Below are positions 33,272-42,653 of a stretch of DNA of 64,000 nt, in pieces. The DNA is from Vibrio maritimus (lineage in GTDB: Bacteria; Pseudomonadota; Gammaproteobacteria; Enterobacterales; Vibrionaceae), in contig NZ_CP090438.1 in assembly GCF_021441885.1 (NCBI RefSeq), positions 3,162,001-3,226,000 on the forward strand, in the 5' to 3' direction. The notes below the pieces were generated by a model. The model saw nothing but the letters and a program-made list of their open reading frames with translations, did no database searches and was not told where the DNA came from. Every line of letters begins with the position of its first letter. Position 1 is the first letter of the stretch. The translations under genes were made by a program, and so were the position numbers.

Positions 33272-34285
33272 ATGTCTGATATGCGCACCCTTGGCGAATT
33301 CATTGTTGAGAAGCAACATGATTTCCCCCACGCTAGCGGTGATCTCTCCTCTCTTTTGTCTTCTATTAGACTTGCTGCAAAAATTGTTAACCGCGAAATC
33401 AACAAGGCTGGTCTTGTTGATATCACTGGTGCTGTTGGCACAGACAATGTTCAAGGCGAAGCTCAGCAAAAACTTGATGTCTATGCGAACGATAAGTTCA
33501 AAGCAGCGCTAGAAGCGCGTGACCAAGTTTGTGGTGTCGCGAGTGAAGAAGAAGATGAGGCAGTCGCGTTCAATAAAGAACTCAACAAGAACGCTAAGTA
33601 TGTTGTGTTGATGGATCCTCTAGACGGTTCGTCAAACATCGATGTTAACGTATCGGTTGGTACTATCTTCTCTATTTACCGTCGAATCTCTCCGGTAGGC
33701 ACTCCACCTACTCAAGAAGACTTCCTGCAGCCTGGTAACAAACAAGTTGCCGCAGGTTACGTCGTCTACGGTTCATCAACCATGTTGGTATATACAACCG
33801 GTAAAGGCGTTAACGGCTTCACCTATGACCCGTCGATCGGCAGCTTCTGTCTGTCTCATGAGAATATGATGATCCCTGAAGATGGCACTATCTACTCGAT
33901 CAACGAAGGGAACTACATCCGTTTCCCTATGGGTGTGAAGAAGTACATCAAGTACTGTCAGGAGAATGTGCCAGAAGATAAGCGTCCGTATACGTCACGC
34001 TACATCGGTTCATTGGTGTCAGATTTCCACCGCAACCTGCTAAAAGGCGGCATCTACCTGTACCCAAGTACACAGAGTCATCCAAGCGGTAAACTGCGTC
34101 TACTTTACGAGTGCAACCCTATGGCATTCATTATGGAGCAAGCTGGCGGTATCGCTTCAGATGGTGAACAGCGCATCATGGATATCAAGCCTACTGAGCT
34201 CCACCAGCGCGTGCCATTCTTTGTCGGCTCTAAGCGAATGGTCGAAAAAGTCGAATCATTCCTCGAAGAGTATAAAGACCAATAA
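33272..34285 (+). CDS. fbp: Fructose-1,6-bisphosphatase, class I
   Basis: Key gluconeogenic enzyme that removes the 1-phosphate from fructose 1,6-bisphosphate. The 337 residues are near the usual 332. The metal-binding motif DPLDGSSN lies at 115-122, preceded by SEEED near 91, and the substrate-binding region GKLRLLYECNPMAF with the lysine is near the C-terminus. The ATG has AAGGA eight bases before it. Its own terminator follows. Confidence 0.97.
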   Translation: MSDMRTLGEFIVEKQHDFPHASGDLSSLLSSIRLAAKIVNREINKAGLVDITGAVGTDNVQGEAQQKLDVYANDKFKAALEARDQVCGVASEEEDEAVAFNKELNKNAKYVVLMDPLDGSSNIDVNVSVGTIFSIYRRISPVGTPPTQEDFLQPGNKQVAAGYVVYGSSTMLVYTTGKGVNGFTYDPSIGSFCLSHENMMIPEDGTIYSINEGNYIRFPMGVKKYIKYCQENVPEDKRPYTSRYIGSLVSDFHRNLLKGGIYLYPSTQSHPSGKLRLLYECNPMAFIMEQAGGIASDGEQRIMDIKPTELHQRVPFFVGSKRMVEKVESFLEEYKDQ

Positions 34286-34290
34286 CTTCG

Positions 34291-34317
34291 AAGTGCCTCT
34301 CATTAGAGGCACTTTTT
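34291..34317 (+). terminator. Terminator of fbp
   Basis: AAGTGCCTCT/AGAGGCACTT stem with a four-base loop and a U run, six bases after the fbp stop. Confidence 0.88.
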
Positions 34318-34420
34318 GTTTTAAAAGTAAGCAAGTATACTGACCTGTAAACGATTCGTATTTCAGCCCCACATTCCTTACGTCAGAGGGAATGATGTAT
34401 AAAGAAAAAGGAAAGTCAAA

Positions 34421-34951
34421 ATGAGCTTAAACAATGTACCAGCGGGTAAGTCGCTGCCTGATGATATCTATGTAGTAATCGAAATTCCTGCCAACGCAGA
34501 TCCTATCAAGTACGAGGTAGATAAAGATTCTGGCGCAGTATTTGTTGATCGTTTCATGTCTGCCCCTATGTTCTACCCATGCAACTATGGTTACGTTAAC
34601 CATACGCTCTCTTTGGATGGAGATCCGGTAGACGTATTGGTTCCAACACCTTATCCACTGATGCCAGGCTCAGTTATTCGATGCCGCCCTGTTGGCGTCT
34701 TGAAGATGACTGATGAGTCAGGTGAAGACGCAAAAGTGTTTGCAGTGCCGCACAGCAAGCTTTCAAAAGAGTATGACCATATTCAAGACGTCGGTGATAT
34801 CCCAGAGTTACTAAAAGCTCAAATCACGCAGTTCTTTGAGCGCTACAAAGAGCTCGAAGCAGGTAAGTGGGTGAAAGTGGACGGTTGGGCTGACGTGCAA
34901 GCCGCTCGTGATGAGATTCAATCTTCATACGACCGCGCGCAAGGTAAGTAA
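34421..34951 (+). CDS. ppa: Inorganic pyrophosphatase
   Basis: Cytoplasmic enzyme that hydrolyses pyrophosphate and so drives biosynthetic reactions. The 176 residues equal the length of the hexameric family I enzyme. The active site is visible in YPCNYGYVNHT and DGDPVDVLV, with several metal-binding aspartates, and in the DESGEDAKVFAV block. AAAGGA precedes the ATG by eight bases. Confidence 0.97.
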   Translation: MSLNNVPAGKSLPDDIYVVIEIPANADPIKYEVDKDSGAVFVDRFMSAPMFYPCNYGYVNHTLSLDGDPVDVLVPTPYPLMPGSVIRCRPVGVLKMTDESGEDAKVFAVPHSKLSKEYDHIQDVGDIPELLKAQITQFFERYKELEAGKWVKVDGWADVQAARDEIQSSYDRAQGK

Positions 34952-34985
34952 TCGAAGCGGTAATTAATCGAAGTAAATAGCATTT

Positions 34986-35021
34986 AAAAAGCTCTCGGCT
35001 TAACGTTCGAGAGCTTTTTTT
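34986..35021 (+). terminator. Terminator of ppa
   Basis: AAAAAGCTCTCG/CGAGAGCTTTTT stem followed by a long U run. The convergent lipoprotein gene ends 20 bases further on. Confidence 0.88.
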
Positions 35022-35040
35022 GTGGATGACGCTTTACTAC

Positions 35041-35400
35041 TCAATAAAGGCTTCGGCCCCGCGAGGCTTTGCCGTTGTTGTACCAGGTACGAAACGTCGG
35101 CCTCAACTCATCACAAATGCCGCGATAGAGCTCGCCTTTCTTACCCAGAATCTTGGGGTCTTGCATACAGTACTCTGCTCTTCCTTGCTCGTACCCATCA
35201 GAATACGCACTGTAGATCTCATTCGTTACTGAAACCGTTGCAGCCGCTGCTAGCTCTTGCGTGGTTTGTTTGACATAACCAACCAGCGCTTCCTCTTTGC
35301 CATATTGACGCCAATCGCTCGGCTTATTGCTTGCCGGCCCTGAAGACTGCGCACAAGCGACCAACAGCAACAGGGTTAGGGATGTTATTAACACTCTCAT
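35041..35400 (-). CDS. DUF2799 lipoprotein, copy 1 (119 aa)
   Basis: A 119-residue precursor with a lipoprotein signal (LLLLVACAQ, cysteine 16). The mature part has the DUF2799 pattern YGKEEALVGY, then SDGYEQGRAEYC, QDPKILGKKG and YRGICDEL. Function unknown; likely anchored to the outer membrane and facing the periplasm. The neighbouring gene at 35413 is a clear paralogue with the same motifs in the same order, so this is a tandem duplication with 12 bases between the copies. Confidence 0.85.
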   Translation of the reverse strand: MRVLITSLTLLLLVACAQSSGPASNKPSDWRQYGKEEALVGYVKQTTQELAAAATVSVTNEIYSAYSDGYEQGRAEYCMQDPKILGKKGELYRGICDELRPTFRTWYNNGKASRGRSLY

Positions 35401-35412
35401 ATCTCCCCCTTA

Positions 35413-35778
35413 TCAACGTCGAGCGCGGGCGTTCTTGCCACGCCAGTATTCTTCGGCATAACGTCTATCTAAATCATTACAAATGCCGTAGTAGATATTT
35501 CCTTGGTGCCCAAGAATGAACGGGTCTTGCTTACAATATTCACTCTTTCCAGATTGATAGCCCGATTGATAGCTTTTGAAATTATCATCGCTAATATCCG
35601 GCACTTTTTTGGCAAGTTCATTCTGGCTTTCAATGATGTAGCCTTTCATCGCCCATTGGTAACCAAAATCTTGCCAGCGTTGTTGGTCACCTTGTGTCGG
35701 CGGCTTGAGCTGCACGCAAGCGGATATCAGCACCAATGTACTCAGTAGTAATAAGTGTCTCTGCATTTTCTTTGGCAT
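35413..35778 (-). CDS. DUF2799 lipoprotein, copy 2 (121 aa)
   Basis: A 121-residue precursor with lipobox LISAC (cysteine about 21). Motifs FGYQWAMKGY, QSGYQSGKSEYC, QDPFILGHQG and YYGICNDLDRRY line up with copy 1. It ends in a basic tail (RGKNARARR) that copy 1 partly lacks. It is the first of the two genes on the minus strand; GGAGG lies just before its ATG. Function unknown. Confidence 0.85.
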   Translation of the reverse strand: MPKKMQRHLLLLSTLVLISACVQLKPPTQGDQQRWQDFGYQWAMKGYIIESQNELAKKVPDISDDNFKSYQSGYQSGKSEYCKQDPFILGHQGNIYYGICNDLDRRYAEEYWRGKNARARR

Positions 35779-35854
35779 AGAACCTCCTATTTACATAGCT
35801 AGTACGAAACAGTCTTGTCTTTGCATCAACTCACCGCTCTTCATTCGAGCTCTG

Positions 35855-38800
35855 TTAGTCGACCTCAAACTGATACAAGAAGGTCACTGAACTGTACAAG
35901 CCTGATACTGCTTCTACGTAAAAATCTTCGATGATTCGATAGCGCACCGTAAACTCACCGAGTGAGTTGAAGATACCTACACCATATTTAACCTGAAGCC
36001 CAGGCAATACATAACCACTCACTGTTACCTGTGAGTCATCACCTGTGCCTGCGGTGTCTAGTTGTAGGTCTTGTACACCGAATGCCTGACCAATATCACC
36101 CACAACCTTACCGCTACGAGCTAGACTCAAGCCAATCAAGGTCGTCGTGAGCGCGTTACCCCCCGTCTCACCATCAATATCCTGCCCCCTAAGTAGATAG
36201 GACAGCGCATTTGCCTGTGGCATTGTTGGGTCAGAGAAGATCTCGATCGTTGGCTCCGTCGCCAATCCAGAGACCTTTACCCCAGCTTTAACATCATCAG
36301 CCGTTGTATCTGGATTTCGAATCGCCGTAATGTTGACGTATGGCTGATCCACAGGTCCCGTCATCAGGATCTTACCCTCTTCGATAAGAAGGTCTTGACC
36401 AAATGAGCTATAAGAACCGTCAACAATGTTCACTTCACCTTGGACAAACGGACCTTGGTCTTTTTGTGATACATGCAGTTTGCCTCGCAAGCCACCTTTA
36501 AGACCGAACGCGGTAATGGTGAAGTCATTGCCAATAGTGATCGAAACGTCGGTTTCAATATTAAATGGCACTGCCGTCTCTTCGTCGACAGGCGTCATAT
36601 CAGGGTTTAGTAGAACCTGATCGCTTGAAACCGCGACCGCACTCTGTGGCAGTTCCTCAACTAAAATTCGTCCCCATGGCAAACCGATAGAACCCGTGAC
36701 CTTAGCTAGATTAGGGTTGGCCTCTATGGTCATATCAGGCACAACTTTAACTCTCACCATAGGTGGCACATCAACATTGAGCTCGTCTGCAAACACTCTA
36801 AGTTTAGTGCGCCATGCCTTAAGGTCTTGCCAATTACCATCACCCGCCAGTTTTAACTCGCCGTCAGAGGTTTGAATCTTGGCATCAAGCAATGCATCGT
36901 AACCACTAAAATCTATGTCTACCTGGCCCGAGTCGACTTGAATTGGCGAGATATCACCTTGAAGAGAGAGATCGGAAACTGAGAACTGACCAAATAATTG
37001 CGGGTGCAGTGCGTCACCTTTGATCTTAATATCGGCAGCAAGGTTCGCTTTCAGCTTGTTGAACTCACCAACGATAGGCTGAAGAAAATCTAGATTGAAC
37101 GTCGATAGATTTAGCTCACCATCGATGGTCTTATTTTCTGCCAAAACGTTCGGCAAGGTTACGTTGCCCGACAAGTCACCATTATCTGTAACATCAATTA
37201 GCCAACTGGCATCAAGCTTGTCTTCGGCAAGATTTGCTTTCACGCTCACTTGCTCCCAGCCCAAAACCAATGGCGTTTCTAAGCTCTGTGTGACAGTGCC
37301 TTTTGGCAACGCGACGTCCAGTTTCACTTCTGGTGATGCATCCGGAGCCCACTTTGCCCACGCGGTAATATTGGCACTGCCATCAATGACCGTATTTTCC
37401 GGAATGTAAGCTTTGATCTGATCAAAGTTAAAATTCTTGATCGTAACAAGCGCCTCACCCGACTGTCCCGCCTCAATATCTTTCTCTAGACAAAGTCTAG
37501 AGTCAGCTTGTGCCCAGCAGTGCGCAGCAACATTGGCAACCTGTTTATCAATATCAACCTTGATGGCGACGGGCTCTGTTAGGTCTAGAGGCCCTTGTTC
37601 GGTTTCAATATGAACGTCAGCCAGCTCTCCTGCCCATGTAAGACTGGGCTTTTCTGTCAATGCACCACTGACAGCAAGTTTAATCGAAGCAAGCTTAGAG
37701 ACCACATCGAGCGTCAATGTATGCGCTGCCTGCGTCCCAGAAAGCGTTACGTTTGCAGAGTCGACCGTCTGATCCTGATACTTGAGCCCACTCGCATTCA
37801 AACGAATATCGGCTTGTGCTTGCTCAATCGGCAGAGGTTTAGCGGTACCTACTAAAGAAAGCTGCTCAAGGCTAGCCTCTTGTTTCCACTGAACCTTTTC
37901 GATTCGAAGATCAGTAGCAATATCGGGCTCTTGCATCGCGCCTTTGAGCTCAACATTTCCCCTTAAGATGCCGGATAAATCGGGGACGGATTTCGCCAGA
38001 TCAGAAAAGTCGATATCGACCTTCATATCCCAAGTTTTGTCCAGCTTACCCTGAGCATTGAGCTTGTTCGGTCCGTGAGCGATGGATAGCCCCTGAGTAT
38101 CGACCTTAAACTCACCTGAGCTATTCTCATCTGAGGCCTCAACTTGCCCCTTGATATCGATAGGGTAGTCACGCAGAATGCCAACCACATCGAGTATTGG
38201 TACCGCTACTTGCCATCCTCCTGCATCGGTTAGAGAGCCCGAAGTCACGATGTGGCCACTGATATTACCCTCAGCATCTGGCCACTGTAGTCCTGGCTGA
38301 ATATTGGTGAGGTTAATATCCCCCTGCCAATTTACAGGCGCAGCCCAGTTAGCCATCACTTGACCAGACACATTACCACCCAGGCTATCAATCGACAGTT
38401 TGCTCAAATCTATTTGCTCGAGGTCGCCTTTACCAACAAGATCAACAGCAACATCCGGAATCTCCTTACCGGACGCCGAAGCCTTTAAGCTCACATCATA
38501 GCCATCGAGTGACCCTTTGGCCGCCAATGATTCAACGGCAACTTGATAGTCTGATTCGCCCGTGAGAGGCCAAGTCGCCTTGGCGCTGGTAATGGTGGCA
38601 TCAAACGGTAAAGTCGGCTCTAAGGGCTTCAATTGCCCTTTGAGAAGCCCCTCGATAACACCCGTAAACTCACTGTCTAAAGTGAGCTCTTCGACACTGC
38701 CATTTGCTTTAAGTGACAGTTTTTGACCTGCTAAATCGGTTTGTTTTAGGTGAGCATTGAGCAGCAAATCGAGAGGATACCCTTGATTAAGCGTAATATC

Positions 38801-39613
38801 ACCGTTAAGTGAGGCATCGACCATCGGCATCTCAAGCTCAAGATTCGTCACGCGGACATCGTGCTCACCGGCCCGACCTATGAGCTTCAAACGATCCACG
38901 ATAACAGGCTCTTCCTGCTCCAACTTAAAATCGACAATCTCGAGGCCCGCAATGTTAACAAACAGCGGGATCAGAACCTCGGGAAGCTCTATGGCTTGAG
39001 GGGTATCGTCTGTCTGTGGTGGTGTTGGTTCTGGCTCGCTTTCTGATTCTGGAAGCCTTACGATAGGTGTCAATAAACGAGTATCGCCCACCGTTAAGTT
39101 AGAGCCAGTCATGGCAAGTGAGGTGGTAAAACTATCCCAACTCACCTGCGTCCCAAGAATATCCAGCTTGATATCATCAAAACTGACCCGACCAATCGCA
39201 ACAGGGATTGGCAGACTGATCTTGGTCAGAGGTTCACTTGGCTCTGGAGACGGCTCACTCGGAGCGACCTCTGGCATTTTGAAATCCAACCCCTGAATCG
39301 TAAGTTCGTTCACACACACTCGCGGGTCAGACAGGCAATTGAGATCCACGGCCAGAGTAAGTGAGTGAGCGTTTAAATCGATAAAAAGACTTTCATCGAC
39401 AAACTTCACATCATTAAGAGTAAATCTAGGGAACAGTGCACCCTGCGTCTCACCAACCTCAAGTTGTGGCAGTGCCTTGTTAACACCCCACAACACGGTA
39501 TTAAGACCGGCATTAGTAAACAGCGCAAAACCAATCGTTGCGATGATAAGCAAGATTAAAGTGACAAGACCGATAGAACACCATTTGGTGACACGCCAAA
39601 CTTTCGACATCAT
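35855..39613 (-). CDS. tamB: Translocation and assembly module protein TamB
   Basis: A 1252-residue inner-membrane-anchored periplasm-spanning protein of the AsmA-like/bridge-type lipid transport family. It has one N-terminal membrane helix (VTLILLIIATIGFALF), a very long series of beta-strand repeats and the C-terminal DUF490 domain (GSYSSFGQDLLIEEGKI, LSYLLRGQDIDG). It acts with TamA in phospholipid transfer and assembly of some outer-membrane proteins. The ATG overlaps the tamA stop (ATGA). Close to the usual 1259 residues. A proline- and glutamate-rich linker (PSEPSPEPSEPLTK) lies near residue 120. Confidence 0.96.
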   Translation of the reverse strand: MMSKVWRVTKWCSIGLVTLILLIIATIGFALFTNAGLNTVLWGVNKALPQLEVGETQGALFPRFTLNDVKFVDESLFIDLNAHSLTLAVDLNCLSDPRVCVNELTIQGLDFKMPEVAPSEPSPEPSEPLTKISLPIPVAIGRVSFDDIKLDILGTQVSWDSFTTSLAMTGSNLTVGDTRLLTPIVRLPESESEPEPTPPQTDDTPQAIELPEVLIPLFVNIAGLEIVDFKLEQEEPVIVDRLKLIGRAGEHDVRVTNLELEMPMVDASLNGDITLNQGYPLDLLLNAHLKQTDLAGQKLSLKANGSVEELTLDSEFTGVIEGLLKGQLKPLEPTLPFDATITSAKATWPLTGESDYQVAVESLAAKGSLDGYDVSLKASASGKEIPDVAVDLVGKGDLEQIDLSKLSIDSLGGNVSGQVMANWAAPVNWQGDINLTNIQPGLQWPDAEGNISGHIVTSGSLTDAGGWQVAVPILDVVGILRDYPIDIKGQVEASDENSSGEFKVDTQGLSIAHGPNKLNAQGKLDKTWDMKVDIDFSDLAKSVPDLSGILRGNVELKGAMQEPDIATDLRIEKVQWKQEASLEQLSLVGTAKPLPIEQAQADIRLNASGLKYQDQTVDSANVTLSGTQAAHTLTLDVVSKLASIKLAVSGALTEKPSLTWAGELADVHIETEQGPLDLTEPVAIKVDIDKQVANVAAHCWAQADSRLCLEKDIEAGQSGEALVTIKNFNFDQIKAYIPENTVIDGSANITAWAKWAPDASPEVKLDVALPKGTVTQSLETPLVLGWEQVSVKANLAEDKLDASWLIDVTDNGDLSGNVTLPNVLAENKTIDGELNLSTFNLDFLQPIVGEFNKLKANLAADIKIKGDALHPQLFGQFSVSDLSLQGDISPIQVDSGQVDIDFSGYDALLDAKIQTSDGELKLAGDGNWQDLKAWRTKLRVFADELNVDVPPMVRVKVVPDMTIEANPNLAKVTGSIGLPWGRILVEELPQSAVAVSSDQVLLNPDMTPVDEETAVPFNIETDVSITIGNDFTITAFGLKGGLRGKLHVSQKDQGPFVQGEVNIVDGSYSSFGQDLLIEEGKILMTGPVDQPYVNITAIRNPDTTADDVKAGVKVSGLATEPTIEIFSDPTMPQANALSYLLRGQDIDGETGGNALTTTLIGLSLARSGKVVGDIGQAFGVQDLQLDTAGTGDDSQVTVSGYVLPGLQVKYGVGIFNSLGEFTVRYRIIEDFYVEAVSGLYSSVTFLYQFEVD

Positions 39614-41328
39614 AGTTCTGGCCCTAAGCTAAAGTGAATTCGCCATTCGGCTTGTGGTTTGTTATCGAGTCCGCGTGCATAGTCAAATTTGACGGGGCCA
39701 ACTGGTGACACCCAACGCACGCCGAAGCCTGCGCCTCGTTTCCATTCTGGATCATCATCAAAGGCATCACCCACATCAAAGAAGGTTGCTCCCCACCAGT
39801 TACCCGTGATTCGATATTGATATTCGAGGGTACTGGTTGCGATGTATTGACCACCCGTTTTATTTCCTGCGTCATCCACTGGCGAGATACTTTCGTAGTC
39901 ATAACCCCTAACACTGTTATCACCACCAGCGAAGAAGCGCAAAGAGGGTGACAGTTTAGACGGTTCCGCCGCTATGTTGGCACCCACATCGACCTTGAAT
40001 AAGCCTCTATGGTTTTCACCGAGACTCGAAATCCAAGTCGAGGTACCTCGAAGCCTGAATACAGAGGTTTCCGACAGTGCTCGCTCATCCCCTACCTCAA
40101 ACATGATGGTTTGCTTGTTACCGCTCATAATAAGCGGCCCACTACCACGAGTGACTACTCGTGAATAGGACAAGCCTGGCAGCACAAACTGACCTAGCTC
40201 ACCCTGCGCGTTAAACTCATAGTTTTCAACAAGGTAACGAATATAGGCGGTACGATGCCAACCACTGTCTAGCACCCAGTGTCTCTCGAAGGCTAGGTTC
40301 GACTCCAAGGTTTTCTTATCACTACGGTTAACGTTTTTTAGACCGTATTGAATCACGTAGTAATCTTTGAGCACGTCGTCGAGAGGAATTTTATAACTTG
40401 CCGTTACTTGTTGCTCTGGAATCGACAAGTCCAAACTGGTATCAAAGCTATGCCCATGCTCATTGAGCCAAGGTTTCTTCCACTTGAATTTAAGCTTAGC
40501 GCCAACATCGGTTGAATAGCCCAAACCCGTTTCAAACTGATTTCGCACTTGCGGCGCCAGTGACACCTTCATCGGCAACTCGCGCCCTTTACCCACTTGA
40601 GAGAGATCAGGCTCAACAAATACTGATGAAAACCATTCCGTATTGGAAAGATTTTGGTTGTGCTGACCCACTTTGCTCACTTGATAATCGTCACCGATCT
40701 CATAAGGCTGCAGTGACTGAACCTTTTGAATATCAATTTGGCTGCCTGTAATGGTCGACTTACCAAACTGATAGCGAATGCCACTATCATAGTGAAGACG
40801 AATAATCGCTTCATTAAGCTTAGGAATAACCTCCAGACGACTGACAGAGTAGGCTCCGTCGAAATACCCTTTTTGTAGCGCTAAGTTGCGAATGCCAGAC
40901 TTAAGGCTATCGTATTGGTTATGGTTAAGGGTCTGGCCCTCTTTTAACGGTGAGAGCCTGATAAGACGCATGAAATCTTCATCATCTTTCGCCTCTCCAG
41001 AGAGCTGTACATCGACAAGCTTGATCCTAGTTGGAGGTCCTGGGGTCACATTGACGGTAAGTTGATCCCCATTATCACTGACGACAAAATCGATCTCTGG
41101 GTTGTAATATCCTAAAGCATTGATGGCTTCTTCTATCTCTTTGGTCAATCGAGACTGAAATCTGAGTGATGTGGAGTATTCATTACTGGGGATCGCAGAT
41201 ACATACGCATCGACATTATCCTGAAGCGCTCCGCTAAGTCCTTTAATATCCAAAGAAACGCTCTCTTCGGCAAATACCAAAGTCGGCGATAGGATCAGCA
41301 ATAGCGGTGGTAAAAGTCTCTTTATCAT
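39610..41328 (-). CDS. tamA: Translocation and assembly module outer membrane protein TamA
   Basis: Omp85-family outer membrane protein. The 572-residue precursor has a signal peptide (LLILSPTLVFA), three POTRA domains (about 25-260) and a C-terminal 16-stranded barrel with the conserved loop motif VRGYDYESISP and the terminal strand WRIHFSLGPEL. It starts the tamAB operon, divergent from msrA, as in many gammaproteobacteria. Confidence 0.96.
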   Translation of the reverse strand: MIKRLLPPLLLILSPTLVFAEESVSLDIKGLSGALQDNVDAYVSAIPSNEYSTSLRFQSRLTKEIEEAINALGYYNPEIDFVVSDNGDQLTVNVTPGPPTRIKLVDVQLSGEAKDDEDFMRLIRLSPLKEGQTLNHNQYDSLKSGIRNLALQKGYFDGAYSVSRLEVIPKLNEAIIRLHYDSGIRYQFGKSTITGSQIDIQKVQSLQPYEIGDDYQVSKVGQHNQNLSNTEWFSSVFVEPDLSQVGKGRELPMKVSLAPQVRNQFETGLGYSTDVGAKLKFKWKKPWLNEHGHSFDTSLDLSIPEQQVTASYKIPLDDVLKDYYVIQYGLKNVNRSDKKTLESNLAFERHWVLDSGWHRTAYIRYLVENYEFNAQGELGQFVLPGLSYSRVVTRGSGPLIMSGNKQTIMFEVGDERALSETSVFRLRGTSTWISSLGENHRGLFKVDVGANIAAEPSKLSPSLRFFAGGDNSVRGYDYESISPVDDAGNKTGGQYIATSTLEYQYRITGNWWGATFFDVGDAFDDDPEWKRGAGFGVRWVSPVGPVKFDYARGLDNKPQAEWRIHFSLGPEL

Positions 41329-41495
41329 GCTTTATTGTGAGGCTGTGATGCGTTTGTTTTTGTTGTTACGTAGAATGATAACTCTGATCGATTTAGATGT
41401 CTTCAAGCAACAATCAAACAGATGCTATATCGGTGTTATATTTTAGTTTTCAGGCGCTTCGCACTTGAAATAATAGTCTAGAAAAGGAACTGACG

Positions 41496-42122
41496 ATGGG
41501 TAAAAAAGAAATGATTTCCTCCGACCAAGCACTACCTGGCCGAGATGTGGCAATTGCCATCATGGAGCCTCATTTTGTTAATCAGTCAGACCTCAACGCT
41601 GAACTCAATCAAAATGAAGAAAGTATCGTTCTAGGCCTAGGTTGCTTTTGGGGGGCTGAGCGTTTGTTCTGGCAATTGCCTGGGGTGATATCAACCTCTG
41701 TAGGTTATTCAGGCGGCTTTACACCCAACCCTACATATGAAGAGGTATGCAGTGGTTTAACCGGCCACACAGAAGTCGTTCGAGTTGTGTTCGACACAAC
41801 TAAGACTTCTTTACCGGAGATTTTACGCACCTTCTGGGAAAAGCACGACCCAACACAAGGGATGCGACAGGGCAACGATATTGGCACTCAGTATCGCTCT
41901 GCAATCTATACTGCAAACCTAGAACAAGACCAAGTCGCAAAACAGACCCAGCAACAATATCAGCAAGCATTAGGGTCGCAAGGAATCACTACAGAGATCT
42001 TACCGCTTGGCGAGTACTACTTTGCTGAAATCTACCACCAACAGTACCTGGCTAAAAATCCAAATGGTTACTGCGGAATCGGTGGCACCGGCGTGTGTTT
42101 TCCACCAGAGCTAAACCCGTAG
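41496..42122 (+). CDS. msrA: Peptide methionine (S)-S-oxide reductase
   Basis: Repairs oxidised methionine. The 208 residues carry the catalytic GCFWG motif (C50) and the resolving cysteines near the C-terminus (GYCGIGGTGVCFPPE). AAAAGGA precedes the ATG at a suitable distance. Divergent from tamA across 167 bases. Confidence 0.97.
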   Translation: MGKKEMISSDQALPGRDVAIAIMEPHFVNQSDLNAELNQNEESIVLGLGCFWGAERLFWQLPGVISTSVGYSGGFTPNPTYEEVCSGLTGHTEVVRVVFDTTKTSLPEILRTFWEKHDPTQGMRQGNDIGTQYRSAIYTANLEQDQVAKQTQQQYQQALGSQGITTEILPLGEYYFAEIYHQQYLAKNPNGYCGIGGTGVCFPPELNP

Positions 42123-42125
42123 ACA

Positions 42126-42152
42126 CGAAAAAGCCCTCGCAATGCGAGGGCT
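42126..42152. terminator. Terminator between msrA and ytfK
   Basis: AAGCCCTCGC/GCGAGGGCTT stem with a three-base loop. The U run is on the minus strand, so it mainly serves ytfK, and it lies just behind the msrA stop. Confidence 0.8.
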
Positions 42153-42171
42153 TGAAGAATTCTTTTGTCAG

Positions 42172-42372
42172 TTAGAGTGCTAGTGCAGCAATCTCGACAT
42201 TAATCTCTTTGAAGGCGACAAGCTTTTGCCTGTCTGCCACTTCAGGTAACAACACCTTGCCGTTGTCGAATCGGAACAAACCAATACCAGCAATGAAGAA
42301 CTGCCCCTTAAATAACGTCTTTACAAACTTCGCGATCTGACGCGGACGATAAACCGTAAACTTACGCAACAT
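42172..42372 (-). CDS. ytfK: YtfK-family protein (DUF1107), SpoT/(p)ppGpp factor
   Basis: A 66-residue protein with the DUF1107 pattern RPRQIAKFVKTLFKGQFFIAGIGLFRFDNGKVLLPEV, quoted by its ends RPRQIAKF and GKVLLPEV, alignable to YtfK of Escherichia coli (NPLQVAKYVK, FEFDKGKILIPKV). YtfK there favours SpoT-dependent (p)ppGpp accumulation under phosphate and fatty-acid starvation. The neighbourhood with msrA, tamAB and ytfJ matches the ytf region of enterobacteria. Confidence 0.88.
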   Translation of the reverse strand: MLRKFTVYRPRQIAKFVKTLFKGQFFIAGIGLFRFDNGKVLLPEVADRQKLVAFKEINVEIAALAL

Positions 42373-42411
42373 AACCTAACCTCAATATCCGTTTGAGTAC
42401 ATCCTAGTGTT

Positions 42412-42450
42412 ACTCGCATCTTGCGAGTGAACTCGCAATATATTTTGCGA
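42412..42450 (-). repeat. Nested inverted repeats in the ytfK leader
   Basis: ACTCGCA-TCT-TGCGAGT (42412-42428) is a perfect inverted repeat. TCGCAA and TTGCGA (42433-42448) form a second one, sharing the TCGCA word. Both lie between the promoter and the ytfK start and would fold in its mRNA. Confidence 0.5.
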
Positions 42451-42459
42451 TCGATTGAA

Positions 42460-42487
42460 ATTATACGCTAAATTTCTTGAGACACAA
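42460..42487 (-). promoter_or_regulatory. Sigma-70 promoter of ytfK
   Basis: On the minus strand TTGTGT, a 16-base spacer and TATAAT. The transcript would begin near 42453, giving a leader of about 80 bases with two inverted repeats. No clear Pho box was seen upstream. Confidence 0.6.
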
Positions 42488-42653
42488 ACAAAAGTTAACA
42501 ACTTTGCAACAAACTATAAATTGCTGTTATGCTTGAAATGATTTTATCAAGTGAGGGACATTTCTTGGTCAAATCAACACAATTAAAGTTGTGGCATATC
42601 ATAAGTTCACCTAAGGTATGCCGCCCAATATTAAAGTAACGGAAACTATTACA

